A DNA stretch of 64,000 nt from Rhodocollybia butyracea (lineage: Eukaryota > Basidiomycota > Agaricomycetes > Agaricales > Omphalotaceae), in assembly GCA_015501585.1 (NCBI GenBank), contig JADNRY010000059.1, positions 1 to 64,000 on the forward strand. The letters are read 5' to 3'. Position 1 is the first letter of the stretch. The number at the start of each line of letters is the position of its first letter. Made by a program: the position numbers and the translations under genes. Below are positions 1 to 14,300 of the stretch, piece by piece. The notes beneath the pieces were generated by a model. That model did not search any database. It worked only from the letters and a program-made list of their open reading frames with translations, and was not told the DNA's origin.

Positions 1-819
1 CGACGACCGGTTTATTTTGACGACCGGTCTACATGGAAGTTCTACTTATTGGAGCGCGTTTGTTCCCCTACGACTTACAGACAGACAGATCTCACACACA
101 TATTAGTAATACATTTCTCCAACGGACTTGAGAAGTGTGTTGTCCGTACTACCGTTACTTGTCAACTGAATATTGATTAGCATTGAAGAGCCGGATAGAC
201 CTTGGGCCCGAGTTTCTCAGCGCAAGAATGCGCGCGAGTCTCATATCATAATATTTATCTTACGTCTCCAACTTCGAGCGAGGATGGCTTCATTATGGAG
301 CTCTCGTGGATACTAACACTTACCTTATTTGCGAAGAACTCGGTCTGTGGTGGCCTTTTGCTGTCAAACCTCTTGTCTCGGTCCGGTCATCGATATAGCT
401 TGGTGGAATTCAAGACCAGTGGACGGGTATGCTTGATGAGCGGCATCGATAGAACCACACCTGTTTCCGGTGAAAATGGAGAAAGCCTCATGGCAGGGCA
501 CGGAATGGGCGTTTGACAAAAAGTTGTGAGAGAAATGGTGTACAGTCAGATACCTTGATTAGCGAGGAAAGATCTCACGAACGATTGTACACGGCGATCA
601 TATCACAAACTGTAGCGATAATAGGCGAAGGGTGCTAGACGCTTTCAACTGCTGTGAGGATAGCAGCTCGTAGATCAACAGCTATTGGGAGACAAAATAC
701 TACAAGACAGACAATGGGAATATCTGTTGACGAAACGATTCATCCCGGAAATGACCAGATACCGATAAATGCTAGAAAGGATATCTACGCTTATCGTTGT
801 CTGGCCGTGTAGCAAACTG
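1..819. other. intergenic, no gene supported
   Basis: I see no gene here. Open frames are short, lack ATG starts or resemble nothing I know. The 10-mer GACGACCGGT occurs at 2-11 and again at 19-28. The stretch lies downstream of the decayed quinone oxidoreductase. Confidence 0.6.
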
Positions 820-2268
820 TCAGTCTACAACCACGATAAGTTTTCCTCTGGAAAGGAGTAAGAAATCAACATGATTCTAGCGCAAAGAAAGCATACTAAC
901 ATTGTTTGATTTCCCTCCATATCCCTATGAGCGTCCTGAATATCTTTCCACGAGTAGACCTGTAGCAATTAAGATGTCTATTAGGAAAAAGTTTTACAAA
1001 ACACCAACCTTGTGGATGTAGGTCTTAATCGGACCTTGGCCGTCTTTGCCTGTGATCATTCCAAGCAAGTCACCGGTAAACCTTGTAAAGTATGAACAAG
1101 TCAAGGATCTTAAATAATATCAAAAAGATGCGCTTACTTGTTTATGAGGTCGGCTTGGTATTGTGCAGTGCGGGATCGAAGCGTAGATCCCTGGATGCGA
1201 AGGCGTTTGAACAAAAGTGCACCCAAGTTGAACTCGGAAACTTTTGATCCTGTTGGAACATGTCAGAGGGGAGAAAGGGATTATACTAGAAGCTCCTGGA
1301 CTACGCACCACTCAAGAGGGCGAGCATTGGTCATGCGGCCATCTCTCGCCATCGATTCAATGTTCATATTCCAATGTGACTGACCCACAAAGTCACCACC
1401 ACATCACAGCCATTGTTGTCTGTGATCTTTCTTTGACTTCCTCGGCGAAGTTTTGTGTCTTGTAGTTGACACCATGAGTGGTCCATTAGGAATACTCACC
1501 AGCCAGTCTAGTTTATCTCTAGTTGAAGCGGTTGCAATTACAGTCTTCCTACATTTGAATCAACATATTAATATGGAATTGAAGGCAGATGATCTTTTCA
1601 CTTACGCGCCTTCACACGAGCATTTGGATAGCGGCAATCCCAACCCAGAAGCAGCCGCATGTACAAGTACACTTTCACCTTCCTTCATCTCCCATAAACT
1701 ACAACGGCTTGATATGCTGTTACAGAAATGGTAAGGAACACTGTAGGAAGTTAAGACTCATGGGAACATCGTGCCTGTTAAGAATACCTCTGGTATACTT
1801 GCCGCCTCCACCCAACTTAGGTGTGATGGCTTTGGCAGCAGATGGGTCTCGCTGACTACAATATACTCGGCATAAGCACCCTTTCCAGGATAAATTCAGT
1901 CAACTTAGCCCGAGGCTGAGAGCGATTGATCTCTCACCCTCCAGCAATACCAAAAACCTCATCTCCCACTTTGAACTTGGTGGTGCCCTCACCGAGTGAG
2001 CTAACAGTACCTGAGAACTCAACGCCAAGGATATCTGAAGCACCAGCTGGGACGGCATAGTTCCCATTTCGTTGAAGGATGTCCATCCTGTTCAATCCAA
2101 ATGCCTTGATCTGTGACACTACTAGTAAGTATTCATATATCACTGTCAATTGTCGAAGATGCTTACCTTAACCATTACTTGACCATGTTTCAAGACTGGT
2201 TCAGGTGCTTCACCAAGGTAAAGGTTTTCAATCGGTCCTTTGCCATCTTTGATAAGTATCGCACGCAT
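820..2268 (-). pseudogene. PIG3-like NAD(P)H:quinone oxidoreductase, decayed
   Basis: Remnant of a zinc-independent medium-chain quinone oxidoreductase (PIG3/zeta-crystallin group), whose intact members reduce quinones with NADPH. Pieces appear in the correct order on the minus strand. The start at 2268 begins MRAILIKDGKGP; then come GLNRMDILQRNG, GVEFSGTV and GDEVFGIAGG near 2150-1930; AYAEYIVVSE and EAASIPEVFLT near 1860-1760; VLVHAAASG near 1670-1640; GQSHWN near 1370; LRIQGSTLRSR near 1200; GPIKTYIHKV near 1050-1020; and a last exon ending GKLIVVVD. Intact-looking introns separate several pieces. The frame breaks at the exon after GIAGG, inside the nucleotide-binding region near 1690-1640 and around 1370-1300, so no continuous product is possible without correction. 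Sequencing indels are an alternative, but several breaks favour real decay. Confidence 0.75.
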
Positions 2269-3996
2269 GATGGTGGTAGATGAAAAGACTTGAAGATTTT
2301 GTGATGTCATTAACGACCAGAAACACGGACCGGGATTTCGCGCAATTGGGACTTAGTAACTGGTGCGTTCTAAGAGTAACACGCCTGCTGAAACTAATAG
2401 ACCGCGATTTGCTCTCTCTCTCTACCATGTGAACAATTCCTCGGATGTAAGGCATTGCACCCCCATGTCGTTTATCGTAGTCAACAGTCACATCATTGAA
2501 CTAGTTATATTAAATCTGCTTCGTTCTCCTGTCTTTGGATGAGTCTAACTGGAAAGCATCTTGCAACATTGGACTGACGTTCTGTGTCTGCCTGAGAGCT
2601 GTTAATTTATTATCATAATGGCTGTTAACGAATCAACATACGTGAGGACTTGTTGTTGTTTCTACAGGTCCCTCCAGCCTTGTGCCTTCAATTAAAGAGT
2701 ACACAGAAAAATTTCCGCGGACGTGGTAACAGGCTGAAGTCAGGTAAACAGTTTCTGTTTGGTTGACTATACTACATTAAAGAGCCTGTTCCGAACAAAA
2801 GCCGCGAAAGCCTGCTGAAGAAGTATGGATCGTTCCTTTCAAATTTCCGAACTGAGACTCGAGGCCTTGAGGCCTAGGAGGGTGTCCGCAAGAAGTATCG
2901 CCACAAAAGATCCGATACGGAGAAATACACATTCGGAGCTAGGCACTTGTATGCAGTGGTGATATGGCGTTGATATTGAGGTCGGGTCGATCTAACTGAA
3001 ATATGATGATCAGGATTCAAGCTTCCAGCTTCAACCACCACCTAGAAGTTGGGCTAGACCTTGAGCTCGCCGGGTACGGCATTATTAATCCACTCACCAC
3101 CGAAGTCTTCGTGAGGGACTAATGAGGGTTTCGGAGATGTACCAAGCCTTGATTCAGCAAATTTAGCGTTTTACTTGAAAGAGTTGACATCGCGTAGGTT
3201 GGAAAACTGCGAGCTTTCCTGAGACTATTATTCTCGTACGCGTGATTCTACAGGATTCTACAGGAATGATTGACCTGATCAGAGCATGCGTCTCGGGAGG
3301 TCTCCGAAGGTGGAAGCTGTCTGTTGTTGGGAGAATACTGTAGCGCTCAGGTCACGTGCCATAATAAATTTTCGCGCTTCCGAATATCAGTCCTTGTTCT
3401 TAACCTTTCAATTTCACAGCCCAAGAGACGTTTTCGGAAATTTTTTCGGTGAGCATCGAGTCTTTTTTTCACTCTCAATCGTTCTCGTGATGCTTTTTTG
3501 CTTTGGTCCGTGTTTCCAAGAGGCGATTAGACACCGCCGCTTCAGTATGCAGACAATATTTTTACCAAGCCTTCTGACTTTCTTTTTTTTCTTTGTCCCC
3601 CTCCTCTTCGCAAAGAAATTTTAACTGACCGTATCTACCCCTTAGGTACTTCTTTTTACATGTCGATCCTAGGAGAATGTTCAATGTTTATACGTCCTTT
3701 CCACTTTCCACAAGCCTCTCACTGTACAATGGAACATTTAATTCGCCAACTTGTGTTGGGTCACATTGAGGTTGACTGTAAATTAATCGTATCGTTTCCA
3801 CGCGCCAAAGTACACCGCAACCCTCTTGCTGTGTGCTTTCGATGAGTCGAGGTCGTTCAGAGCATGCTTATTTTGAATCGTTTCCTTCCTTCAAGAAATA
3901 CCAAGGACACAAAGCCTAATATACATGGCCACGCAAGCGTGGTTGAACATCCGTCTCTATTCCGACTCGTTCCTTCTACAGCGTGAAGTTGAGCGT
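2269..3996. other. intergenic, no gene supported
   Basis: This contains the upstream region of the decayed quinone oxidoreductase and about 1.5 kb with no recognisable coding signal. An ATG-initiated frame at 3286-3624 gives a 112-residue protein rich in Phe and Leu, but its codon content reflects T-rich tracts and it resembles no family I know, so I do not call it a gene. A short repeat, ATTCTACAGGA, occurs twice in tandem near 3245-3264. Confidence 0.5.
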
Positions 3997-5149
3997 TTAT
4001 TGGACTGCGGCCAATTGAGCCTGATTTCGAAAATTTAGTTACGAAGGACAATCAGATAGAAGTCACATACGGAGAATGTTGTGGATGCAGCGGGACAACC
4101 CACACCGGGTCCGTTCAAGTTCTGGAGTGTGACTATGGCCGCCTCTATTCGCTGGGCAGCGGATGCATTGTCGCTACCAGTAGGGAAAGACACTGCAATA
4201 CTGGGGTTATTAGTAGCGTGTCCAGCGGCAACGTTGGCGTTCAAGTCCTTTTAAGAAAAAATATCAGAGAATGTAGGAAGAAGCAGGAGTAATACCAACA
4301 GCAATGAATGTGTTGCGGTCGGGAGGGCAGGAACAGGGAATTTTGATGTTGTTGATTCCTATTGAAACTAATTAGAGGACCATAAGATTTTCTACGTATG
4401 GGACTATACCAATGCAGTTGCCGGTCCCTGAAAAAAGATAAGTACGGATTGCCATTCAAGGAAGAACGATGTTTACCATCTGGGCTTTGTCCAGCGGTAA
4501 CGCCAAACTGTGGGACCAATGAAGCATCTACACCACCAGCAGGGGCAGGGGCAGCTGGAGCAGGGGCAGGTGCAGCAGGAGCAGCCGCAGGTGAGGCAGG
4601 TGCAGGCGCAGGAGGAGCAGTTCCAGCTTGAATAGCGGCCTGTTGGGCGACAAACGTCGTAGAAGCAGCAGGGCAACCCACACCAGGTCCGTTCAGATTC
4701 TGAAGCGTTACAATGGCTGCTTCTATCCTTGCTGAGGCAGAGGCTTGCGAACTGTCAGTCGGGAAAGACACTGCAATACTGGGGTTATTCGTAGCGTGTC
4801 CAGCGGCAACGTTAGCGTTAAGATCCTGAATTCAAAGTTCAAATTGTAAACTCCCGGAAGTGTATAGCATTATAGTTACCGCGGTGAAAGTGGCAAGATC
4901 AGGAGGGCAAGAACAAGGAATCAAGATGGGTTGACCATTTGGGCCGTTGATTCCATCGCAATTTCCTGGTTCGATTTTAGTATCTGGTATACAGACAAAG
5001 TATTCCATCTTTACCTGTACCGTCAGGGTTTACACCAGCTGTTACTCCGAACGAGGGATAAGATTTGCGGGGACGTCACGTCGAACAGGCACCGACGAAA
5101 CAGATAAAACAAAAGCACCAGCACCGAAGAGGGCAGTTGTGAACTTCAT
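3997..5149 (-). CDS. secreted protein with two copies of a Cys-containing module (frameshift near N-terminus)
   Basis: Conserved fungal secreted protein of unknown function. The start at 5149 gives a signal peptide (MKFTTALFGAGAFVLS). Two copies of one module follow: FGVTAG, PDGTGNC, a Cys-x-Cys-Pro-Pro-Asp element (PCSCPPD), then NVAAGHATNNPSIAVSFPT and LQNLNGPGVGCPAAST. The copies are joined by an Ala/Pro linker (about 4520-4620). Each has introns at matching places, and the nucleotide sequence of the NVAAGHA part is almost the same in both, so the internal duplication looks recent. The last exon probably reads AQLAAVQ and stops at 3997; reading through that intron would stop at 4035. Around 5065, just after the signal region, the frame needs one extra base before FGVTAG, and no GT-AG intron solves this. 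Either the gene is broken or the assembly has lost a base. Confidence 0.65.
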
Positions 5150-5304
5150 CGTTGTTAACGTTATTGGTGGGGGCGATTAAACTCGATTTAATCCAAATTG
5201 ACGTGATTCTAGAGAGAGCGGTATGAACAATGATCCTTGAAAGAATGTGTGTCTAGCTTCAAGCTGGAACAAAGGGACTCGGTCGAAAGCGTAAGAAGAA
5301 AGAT

Positions 5305-5323
5305 GAAGGAAGGAAGGAAGGAA
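5305..5323. repeat. GAAG microsatellite
   Basis: Almost five tandem copies of the tetramer GAAG, about 155 bases upstream of the start of the minus-strand secreted-protein gene. It reads as a CTTC tract on that gene's strand, the kind of pyrimidine tract often found in fungal promoters; a promoter role is inference. Confidence 0.85.
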
Positions 5324-6097
5324 TGTAGAAACGTTCAAATTCATTGGAGCCTTTTGTAGTTACGCCGCTGGTACGAAGAGGAAGCGAAGTAAATTACTCG
5401 GCATGGTCCAAGATCTGAAAAGCGTTTCAGCCATCAAATCACAATATCATGATGATACGCTGCATGTGCATCCATCGCGAGGAGTATTTGGGGAATTTGG
5501 TGTTTGGTGAGAAGTAGTGGTTATGAACGAAAGTTATTGAAAGTTATCTCACTTTTGCCTTTACTCTCACCGTCATCTCTCAAAGAGCTTGCAGCTCGAA
5601 CGTCTGACGTCTGACTCACGCTAACGGCACTACAGTACAAACAATGTTCGCGGACGACTTGATTCTGACTAAACGGTATCTGAATCCTAGGCAACCGTCA
5701 TTCAACAACTAGTTCAACTATAATAATGCTGATGGCATATGAAGATCAAAGCTCTCAATACTTAGTGCTACAGCCTGTATCGGCCAGTATTGACCCGTTC
5801 GCCTCTGTATTCTTGGCAAGCATCTGCAAGCTCCGACAAGTATATCTGCAGAACTTTGTTGGCTCGAGCTCTTTTGGCCAACCAACTCGCATCAAATGAC
5901 GACCGCCTCGAAAGTTCAAACCTGTTAATTATATTCTCGCCTTTCAAGACTGCTAACATTATTATACAAGATGTGTTTCGCGGTGCATGATCGAATTCAT
6001 GAGTTCACGATGGCTCGCTATCTTCAATGTTGCGGGCATCCTTCAACACGATCCCTTCCTTTGTCCCGACTTCATCAGGTCTACGCTTTCTGCTAAT

Positions 6098-6125
6098 CCT
6101 AAGCCCTAAGCCCTAAGCCCTTAGG
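6098..6125. repeat. CCTAAGC heptamer repeat ending in an inverted repeat
   Basis: Three perfect tandem copies of CCTAAGC (6098-6118) run into CC and then TTAGG, so the end forms the near-hairpin CCTAAG-CC-CTTAGG. The motif recalls the fungal telomere unit CCCTAA with one added base, but only three copies are present. Confidence 0.8.
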
Positions 6126-7805
6126 CTGATGCTTTTTTGCTCCGAGCTCTGGCTATCAGCCTAAACAGAATCAGAAATGACATTATCGAGTGACTTAACG
6201 ATGAGTACAACACAAGCAACTCAGAATGACAGAAGCACCACGACGTACTTGGAAAAGGAGGGTACTTCTCGACAACTTCCAGTAGCGTATCTACCCTCAT
6301 TCCGCAAACAACTAGTAGCGGTACGTGCTCCACCTCTCGTCAGGCAAGTATCAACTACCAATGCTGTAGCTTCTTCGATACAGGGCATCACGGAATATGA
6401 TTTAGTGGAATCTGCCGAAAATACCTACTGCACATAAGTACGAGGGCAGCTCGAGTAACATTTGTGTGCAATCCCAAGGATACGATTCACTGCATGTCCT
6501 ATCTTTCACGACAATGACCCAGACCGATAATACTGCTACAGCTACTTACATAGGGCTGAAAACCCCGTTTTTCATTCTCACAACGGGTACACCTACAGCC
6601 TCTATTACGGCGACGCCTGTAGCATCATCGGCAGCATCCACGATTATCCAGAATCAAGGCTAAAGAAAACATGTCGAGTCAGTGTCAAAAAAAGAAAGTC
6701 TGCTCCAGGCCTCTTTTCCAGTTGAAATATTATTGGTCGCGCCCTAGGGGGTGCTATCGGGGGTGCTCGACCACCCGGGCGTTGTCATCAGACACGAGGG
6801 ATATCAACTCTCAAATAGTCCCATTATATTCCCGCTGATTCATTTCACAGATCTTCTGTGCGCTCATGGTCAGCGGAATCTAGGAACGCGAAAGACAAAA
6901 CCGTGCTTGTAGCGGCTCCATCAATTTTATCCACCGCCTACTCCTCGAGCAAAGGCTCACGAAAGACTACCAAGTGACTCGAGGAACCGTCCATCAAAAT
7001 TTGTAGAACAGCTCATGGTTAATTCAGCGAATTTGGAGGGGCTTGTTGCGATTGCACAAGGTAAGCTGCAGGATATGCGCCATGATGAATGATGTTAAAG
7101 CGAAACAAAAGCGCAGTCATTCTAATAGTGCAGAAGGTTCGAATAAGCGTCTAATATAGGTCGCACATTTCTCGGTTATGTTTGAGATATAGTACCCTGA
7201 TGAATCGAAGAATCTGAGAAATTAAGAATGAAATCTCTGTATGTATCAGAACAAAGCGGTTTGTTACACTAGTCATTTACCCCCTTGCCTCCATGAAATG
7301 TATGGAAGAGCTTGGCATGTATGCATACTTTCTCTTTTGCTAGGATTCGTATAAGTCAATCGTTACTCAAGATGTCTACGGTGGCGAGTTTCAAATTAAC
7401 AAGAATAAACACTCTACTAGTACATCCTGAAGATGGATGGTCTATGCGAAGTACGGCGCGCGCGTTTGGTGGGAGCCTGGAGGTCTGATACATGGCGGCA
7501 CTCAGCTTTTTCTTGTCCGCTTTATTATGTATATGCATGAAGGTCAGCAGTTGGTTGTTTATCGGGCTAGTTCATTACCACCGCAGACTGGAGATATGTA
7601 TTCACATGATGTCTCTTGCACCTCGTCGGGATCACGTTGCAATATCTCTGGAGGGCCGTGAATCAGCGTGGAAACACCTATTACTAATTGACACTAGTTT
7701 CTGCTCTTACAGAATGGATGCTTATCACAAGGCATTTCATAAAGCTGAGGCTAACTTCCCCCTTTGTCATTCACATCCAGTCACCAAGACCTTACCGTTA
7801 CCGAC

Positions 7806-9769
<1,964 letters not shown>

Positions 9770-10264
9770 TATTAGATCGATCTCACTGGGCCAGTGAAAG
9801 GTGCGGCAACATTGATGTACAACACATAGTCGGTATTTTTACCACCATGGATTTCCGTCCCAACCGAGATTCTGAAACGTATCCATATCCATATCTACTT
9901 GTACCTTACTTTCAAAAAGCGTGTGTTAAAACCTTGAATGAAACCGCTCTAATCATGAAATCAGATGTACATACTACGGTACTGCACTCAGGCCAAGATT
10001 GAAGAGCGTCGAGTTGAAGCAATAAATACTCAGAAATCATAGATATGGCAACACTTGATAACAGGACTGTGTCAATGCTTACAGAATACATATGTTTACT
10101 GTAGAGAACAAGGAGAGATCTACTCGAAGGATCAATGGTAACGCTGAGTGCTCGCGATGCATCATCTAAATCAGGTGACCGTAGTAGGTCATGTGAAATG
10201 CCTGTGACCTAAATTCGGGCCGGGTGTGTAATACCTTTCACCCTTTCTTGTTTTTGAACTCAGA
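9770..10264. other. intergenic between BVMO copy 1 and ctk3
   Basis: No coding signal seen. The last few hundred bases must hold the promoter of the ctk3-like gene; I saw no clear TATA element or operator. Confidence 0.6.
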
Positions 10265-11236
10265 ATGGATCCCTTCGAAGTCCGCATGCAGTTCGTTGCT
10301 CTACTGCGACGCCTGAATGCGTATGTTCCATTGTAGCTCTCTCAAATATGCCTCTCAATCGCTCATCGTAGTTCTCAGCAGTCCATCACAAAGGTAGTAT
10401 CATTTGCAGTCAAATTCTTTCCACCATGCGGCGAAGATCTCTGGGACTGTATTGTCGAGGAAACACAAAAGGTACTTTACTTGTTGCTTTATAAACAAGC
10501 CTCTGACCTGCTCAAAACTTGAGGGTTCCATCAACTCTCGCATTAACATCCTCTACTTCCTTGACTCGTTATGCGAGACATGTCTGCTCGTGAAAACGCA
10601 TGCAAATGCGATTGGGAACTCTCAGAAAGCATCGAACAACATGTATGTTGATCTTGTCTCCCGGGACTTGGGGAAAATAGTAGAAAATGTTGTGCCACCG
10701 GGGCCAGAAGGATCTCCAAACCTGGTCAGCACAAAGCAGGTACGTCTACTAATAGTTCTGAAATTCTTCGGTGCTTGATTCCGTTACTTCAGATTCTAGA
10801 AACATGGCGCTCAAAACGGGTAATTGACCCTCAAATCCTCGATTCTGTTATTTCTTCATTCAACAATCGAAACGAATCAGACGAAATCGAAAATGATGCT
10901 CCTATCGTCCGAAAGTCATTTACCCCACTCCCAAAACCAGAAGTGTTTAAACGGATTGAAGAGGACCGTGAACGTCACAAACGTCTACGAGAACGCAGAT
11001 GGGTGCAGCCAATTACGCATAATACTGTTAGTCAGATGCAGGCCCCGCCGCTGGCGTCTTTTATGCCTTTGACAGAGAAAGAAGACGGAGATCGCGAGCT
11101 GAGCATCGACATCGAGTTTGACAATGAATGGGAAACTCTTAGTGATTGGAACGAAGACGACGACGAAGCATGTACAGAAGAAAACGCCCTGTGCTTTCCT
11201 GATCCTCCAGGGGAGATGGCTATGGATTTGGATTAG
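10265..11236 (+). CDS. ctk3: CTD kinase gamma subunit (Ctk3-like)
   Basis: Third subunit of the CTDK-I complex, which phosphorylates Ser2 of the RNA polymerase II C-terminal repeat during elongation. The start MDPFEVRMQFVALLRRLNA and the following QQSITKVVSFAVKFFPPC, GEDLWDCIVEE, INSRINILYFLDSLCE and VDLVSRDLGKIVENVVP form the CID-like N-terminal domain, made of helices (residues about 1-135). The rest is charged and less ordered: an Arg/Glu-rich helix (VFKRIEEDRERHKRLRERR) and an acidic tail ending MAMDLD. Four short introns join in frame, the first splitting the codon after LRRLN. The next gene starts only 107 bp after the stop on the same strand, so its promoter lies in this gene's 3' region. 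The sequence appears intact. Confidence 0.9.
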
Positions 11237-11343
11237 TACTGACTACATATATTCACGCATCGTTGTAATTCTTATTTTTGAGGCATGGATGTTGCCGGTC
11301 CGAGAGAGAGAAACGGATCAAAAGCTCTGATACCCCAACAACG

Positions 11344-14300
11344 ATGGACCCAGAGAAGCAGCCTCCTTCTCCGAGTCCAATTCGTCGCAAGCGTATCACC
11401 GCTCGCCAGCTTCTCACTCGGCTCTTTTGCTTCCTTATCGTGATTTATGCACTGAGATATATCACTATCGCACCCAAGCATGGCTCGACAACCTTCAGAT
11501 GGAGTGGAACGGAGAAGGAAAGGTATCTGACAACCAAGGAAAAGGAAGACTTGTTTCTGTACGTTGTATATTGCTGGCAAAAGCCTGATCTCATTTTTTT
11601 TTCAGGTCGATTCCTAATACCGGAAGCGCAACTGCCACAGCTAAACTGTTCTCGAAACATCCTCATCTTGCCGGAAGTCAACAAGATTACACAGATGCTC
11701 TGTCCATGCTGGAGTTCTTTCAAGAGGAACTTGGAATTGCTTCACCGCACGAACAACCAATTTCCAACGCTGGAACACCGAAATCTCGTGCCAGAACAAT
11801 CGCTTTGACATCAAGACTTGGTCCTCGAAAGCCAACTGCATGGGTTGACGTGTATTATCCGCTGCTGGACACGCCGCTTGACCGCTCATTAGATATTGTC
11901 GACGACGCTGGGAATTCACTGTGGAGCGCCGATTTGAGGGAAGATGGAAATGCAGGAGACGAGGATGCAGCAAAATACAGGGACTTTATTCCGGCTTGGC
12001 TCGGTCTCAGTGGGCATGGGGAAGGTCAAGGACAGGTAAGCTGCGCGCGTATGACTCGAAGCTTGAACCGATACATTTCAGCTCGTGTATGTTAACTATG
12101 GCTCATACGAAGATTATGAGGAAGTCCTTGCTACTGGACAAAACCTCACAGGAAAGATTGTCATTGCTCGATATGGTGGTCTATTCCGTGGACTCAAGGT
12201 TCGCGCTTCTTTTGTGTTCCTGTTTACTTACCCTAATCTCTCCTTGTAGGTCAAACGCGCTGAAGAACTTGGCGCGGCCGCCATCCTCATTTACTCTGAT
12301 ACACGAGATGATGGATTTGTTACCGTTGAAAACGACTTTGCACCTTACCCAGATGGACCTGCTCGTAATCCCACCTCCGTTCAACGTGGAAGTTCAATGT
12401 ATCTCTCAAATTACCCTGGAGACCCTACCACACCTGGGTGGCCTGCATACGATAAGGCCCAAAGGCAGGACCCGACTAGTATTCCAGGGATTCCGTCGCT
12501 TCCCATTTCTTGGGCAAATGCACAGAAATTGTTAGAAGAGATAGGGGATGTGTACGCTGGCTGTGGGCCAGATGGGCAAAGGAAACTTAGTGGTAAAGCT
12601 AGCACGAGGGACGTCAAAGTTGTCAGTCACGGTTGGTGTCTTATTTTACCGTTTTACTTGTCAAGCTCATGCTTTCTCAGTTGACCGTAAGATCACACCA
12701 ATCTGGAATACAATGGCTGCTATACCTGGACATGTGAGGGATGAAGTAGTGATTATCGGCTGTCATCGCGACGGTACGTATTCTGACATCGTTGTAGACC
12801 TATTATTCATTTCTTTCGTCGCACAGCCTGGGTTCTTGGTGCAGCCGACCCAGTATCTGGCACAGTTTCCTTATCTGAAGTTGTGCGTGGTCTCGGCGCG
12901 CTACTCCGCGAGGGCTGGAAGCCTCTTCGAACGATTTTAATCGCTAGTTGGGACGCAGAAGAGGTATGTTTTGTTTTTATGTCCATATGCGGTATGTTCA
13001 TTCCCCCTGAATAGTATGGGCTTATTGGTTCGACCGAGTACGGCGAAGACTTTGCCGACTGGATATCCGAACACGCAGTTGCCTATCTCAATGTCGATGT
13101 ATCGGTGAGATCATGTCTCCTACAGATTCACTCCATCTAAATATTTTTCGTCGGGCAAGTCTTCTGGATCCCTTTGGGGTGCTATAGCATCACCTTCCCT
13201 GAGCCATTTAATTCGACGAACCGCGATGGACGTGCCACATCCCAGCGGAGAACAAGGGAAAACACTCTGGGATGCCAGGAAGGACGAAGGTCCGTTCAAA
13301 CCTTTTGGGCCTGTAGAACCAAACGGAGAGCTTGGTGTCGTTGCCTTGAGCAACACACAGGGTGTCAACAATACTGTCTCTCCGCATCGGGTAGTCCAAA
13401 TCGGTAAGCTTCGAGCAGACGCAGACGTTATGGAAGCGTACGAAACCGCGAGGAAAGGTCGCTTAATCGAAAAAGATGGGAGGAATGGGACAGGTGTAGA
13501 ACCGATGGGCAGTGGAAGCGATTTCACAGTTTTCTTACAACGGCTTGGGGTGAGCAAACTTGACTCGTTTCGTTTCTTGAATAATCCCTAATCTTGCTAC
13601 TCCAGGTCGCAAGCTCTGACCAGAGTTTTGTTACTACTCCCTATGATGCCCCGTATCATTATCATTCAATTTATGATAGCATGCGGTGGCAGGAGGTTTA
13701 TACGGATCCCGGATTCAAGAAACATGTTAGTTGTTGTTTTCCTACTTGGTATTCGTTCCTTATAATATCATCTTCATAGTTAGCAATCGCCCAGCACATG
13801 GGCCTACTTCTGTTGCGTCTTACCGATTCGATCATCATCCCGTTGAATACTACGCAGTATACTCTCGAGTTGGACGGCTATTTGGATGAGTGAGTAGAAG
13901 TCAGCTTCCTAATCACCGTCATGTTCTTTCTCAACCTTCTTTTCTTTCTCCAGAGTCGAGGCCCTCCTTCCTTCCCCCAATGTTCAGGACGAAACCTCGC
14001 TAGCCTTGACGGAATTCTCCAATCTCCGACAATCCATTAGTCAACTTCAAGAAGCTAGTATCCTGCTCGACATTGAAAAAGCAGATGCAGAGGAACACTT
14101 CAAGGAACTCCTGAGCAAAATGCCTTCCTTCCCGGGAAACGCTCACGGTAGTTGTAAAAAGCAAAGCCCGCTGTCTCGCCGGCTCAAGACATGGATAAAA
14201 GGCATCTTCGGTGTCGATCATCAGAAGCACAAGGAGGCGTTCATGATACAATCTTGGGAGAGCCTACTTTCTGGTTCAGAGTCTGGTGAAGATGAAGACA

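Larger units (their letters stand above)
5150..7805. other. long gene-poor stretch with a possible Ser/Thr-rich coding remnant
   Basis: About 2.6 kb without a supported gene. Between about 6170 and 6664 two plus-strand frames are unusually rich in Ser and Thr (one ends TATPVASSAASTIIQNQG at 6663), the composition of fungal wall-associated proteins. I could not build a gene with a start, splice sites and signal peptide, so this may be a remnant. The stretch also holds a GAAG microsatellite and a CCTAAGC heptamer repeat, listed separately. Confidence 0.45.

Noticed and set aside
202..516. Open frame of 104 codons near the left end
   Set aside because: It starts with TTG and has no recognisable protein features.
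3286..3624. 112-residue plus-strand open frame with hydrophobic end
   Set aside because: Composition follows T-rich tracts; no recognisable motif.
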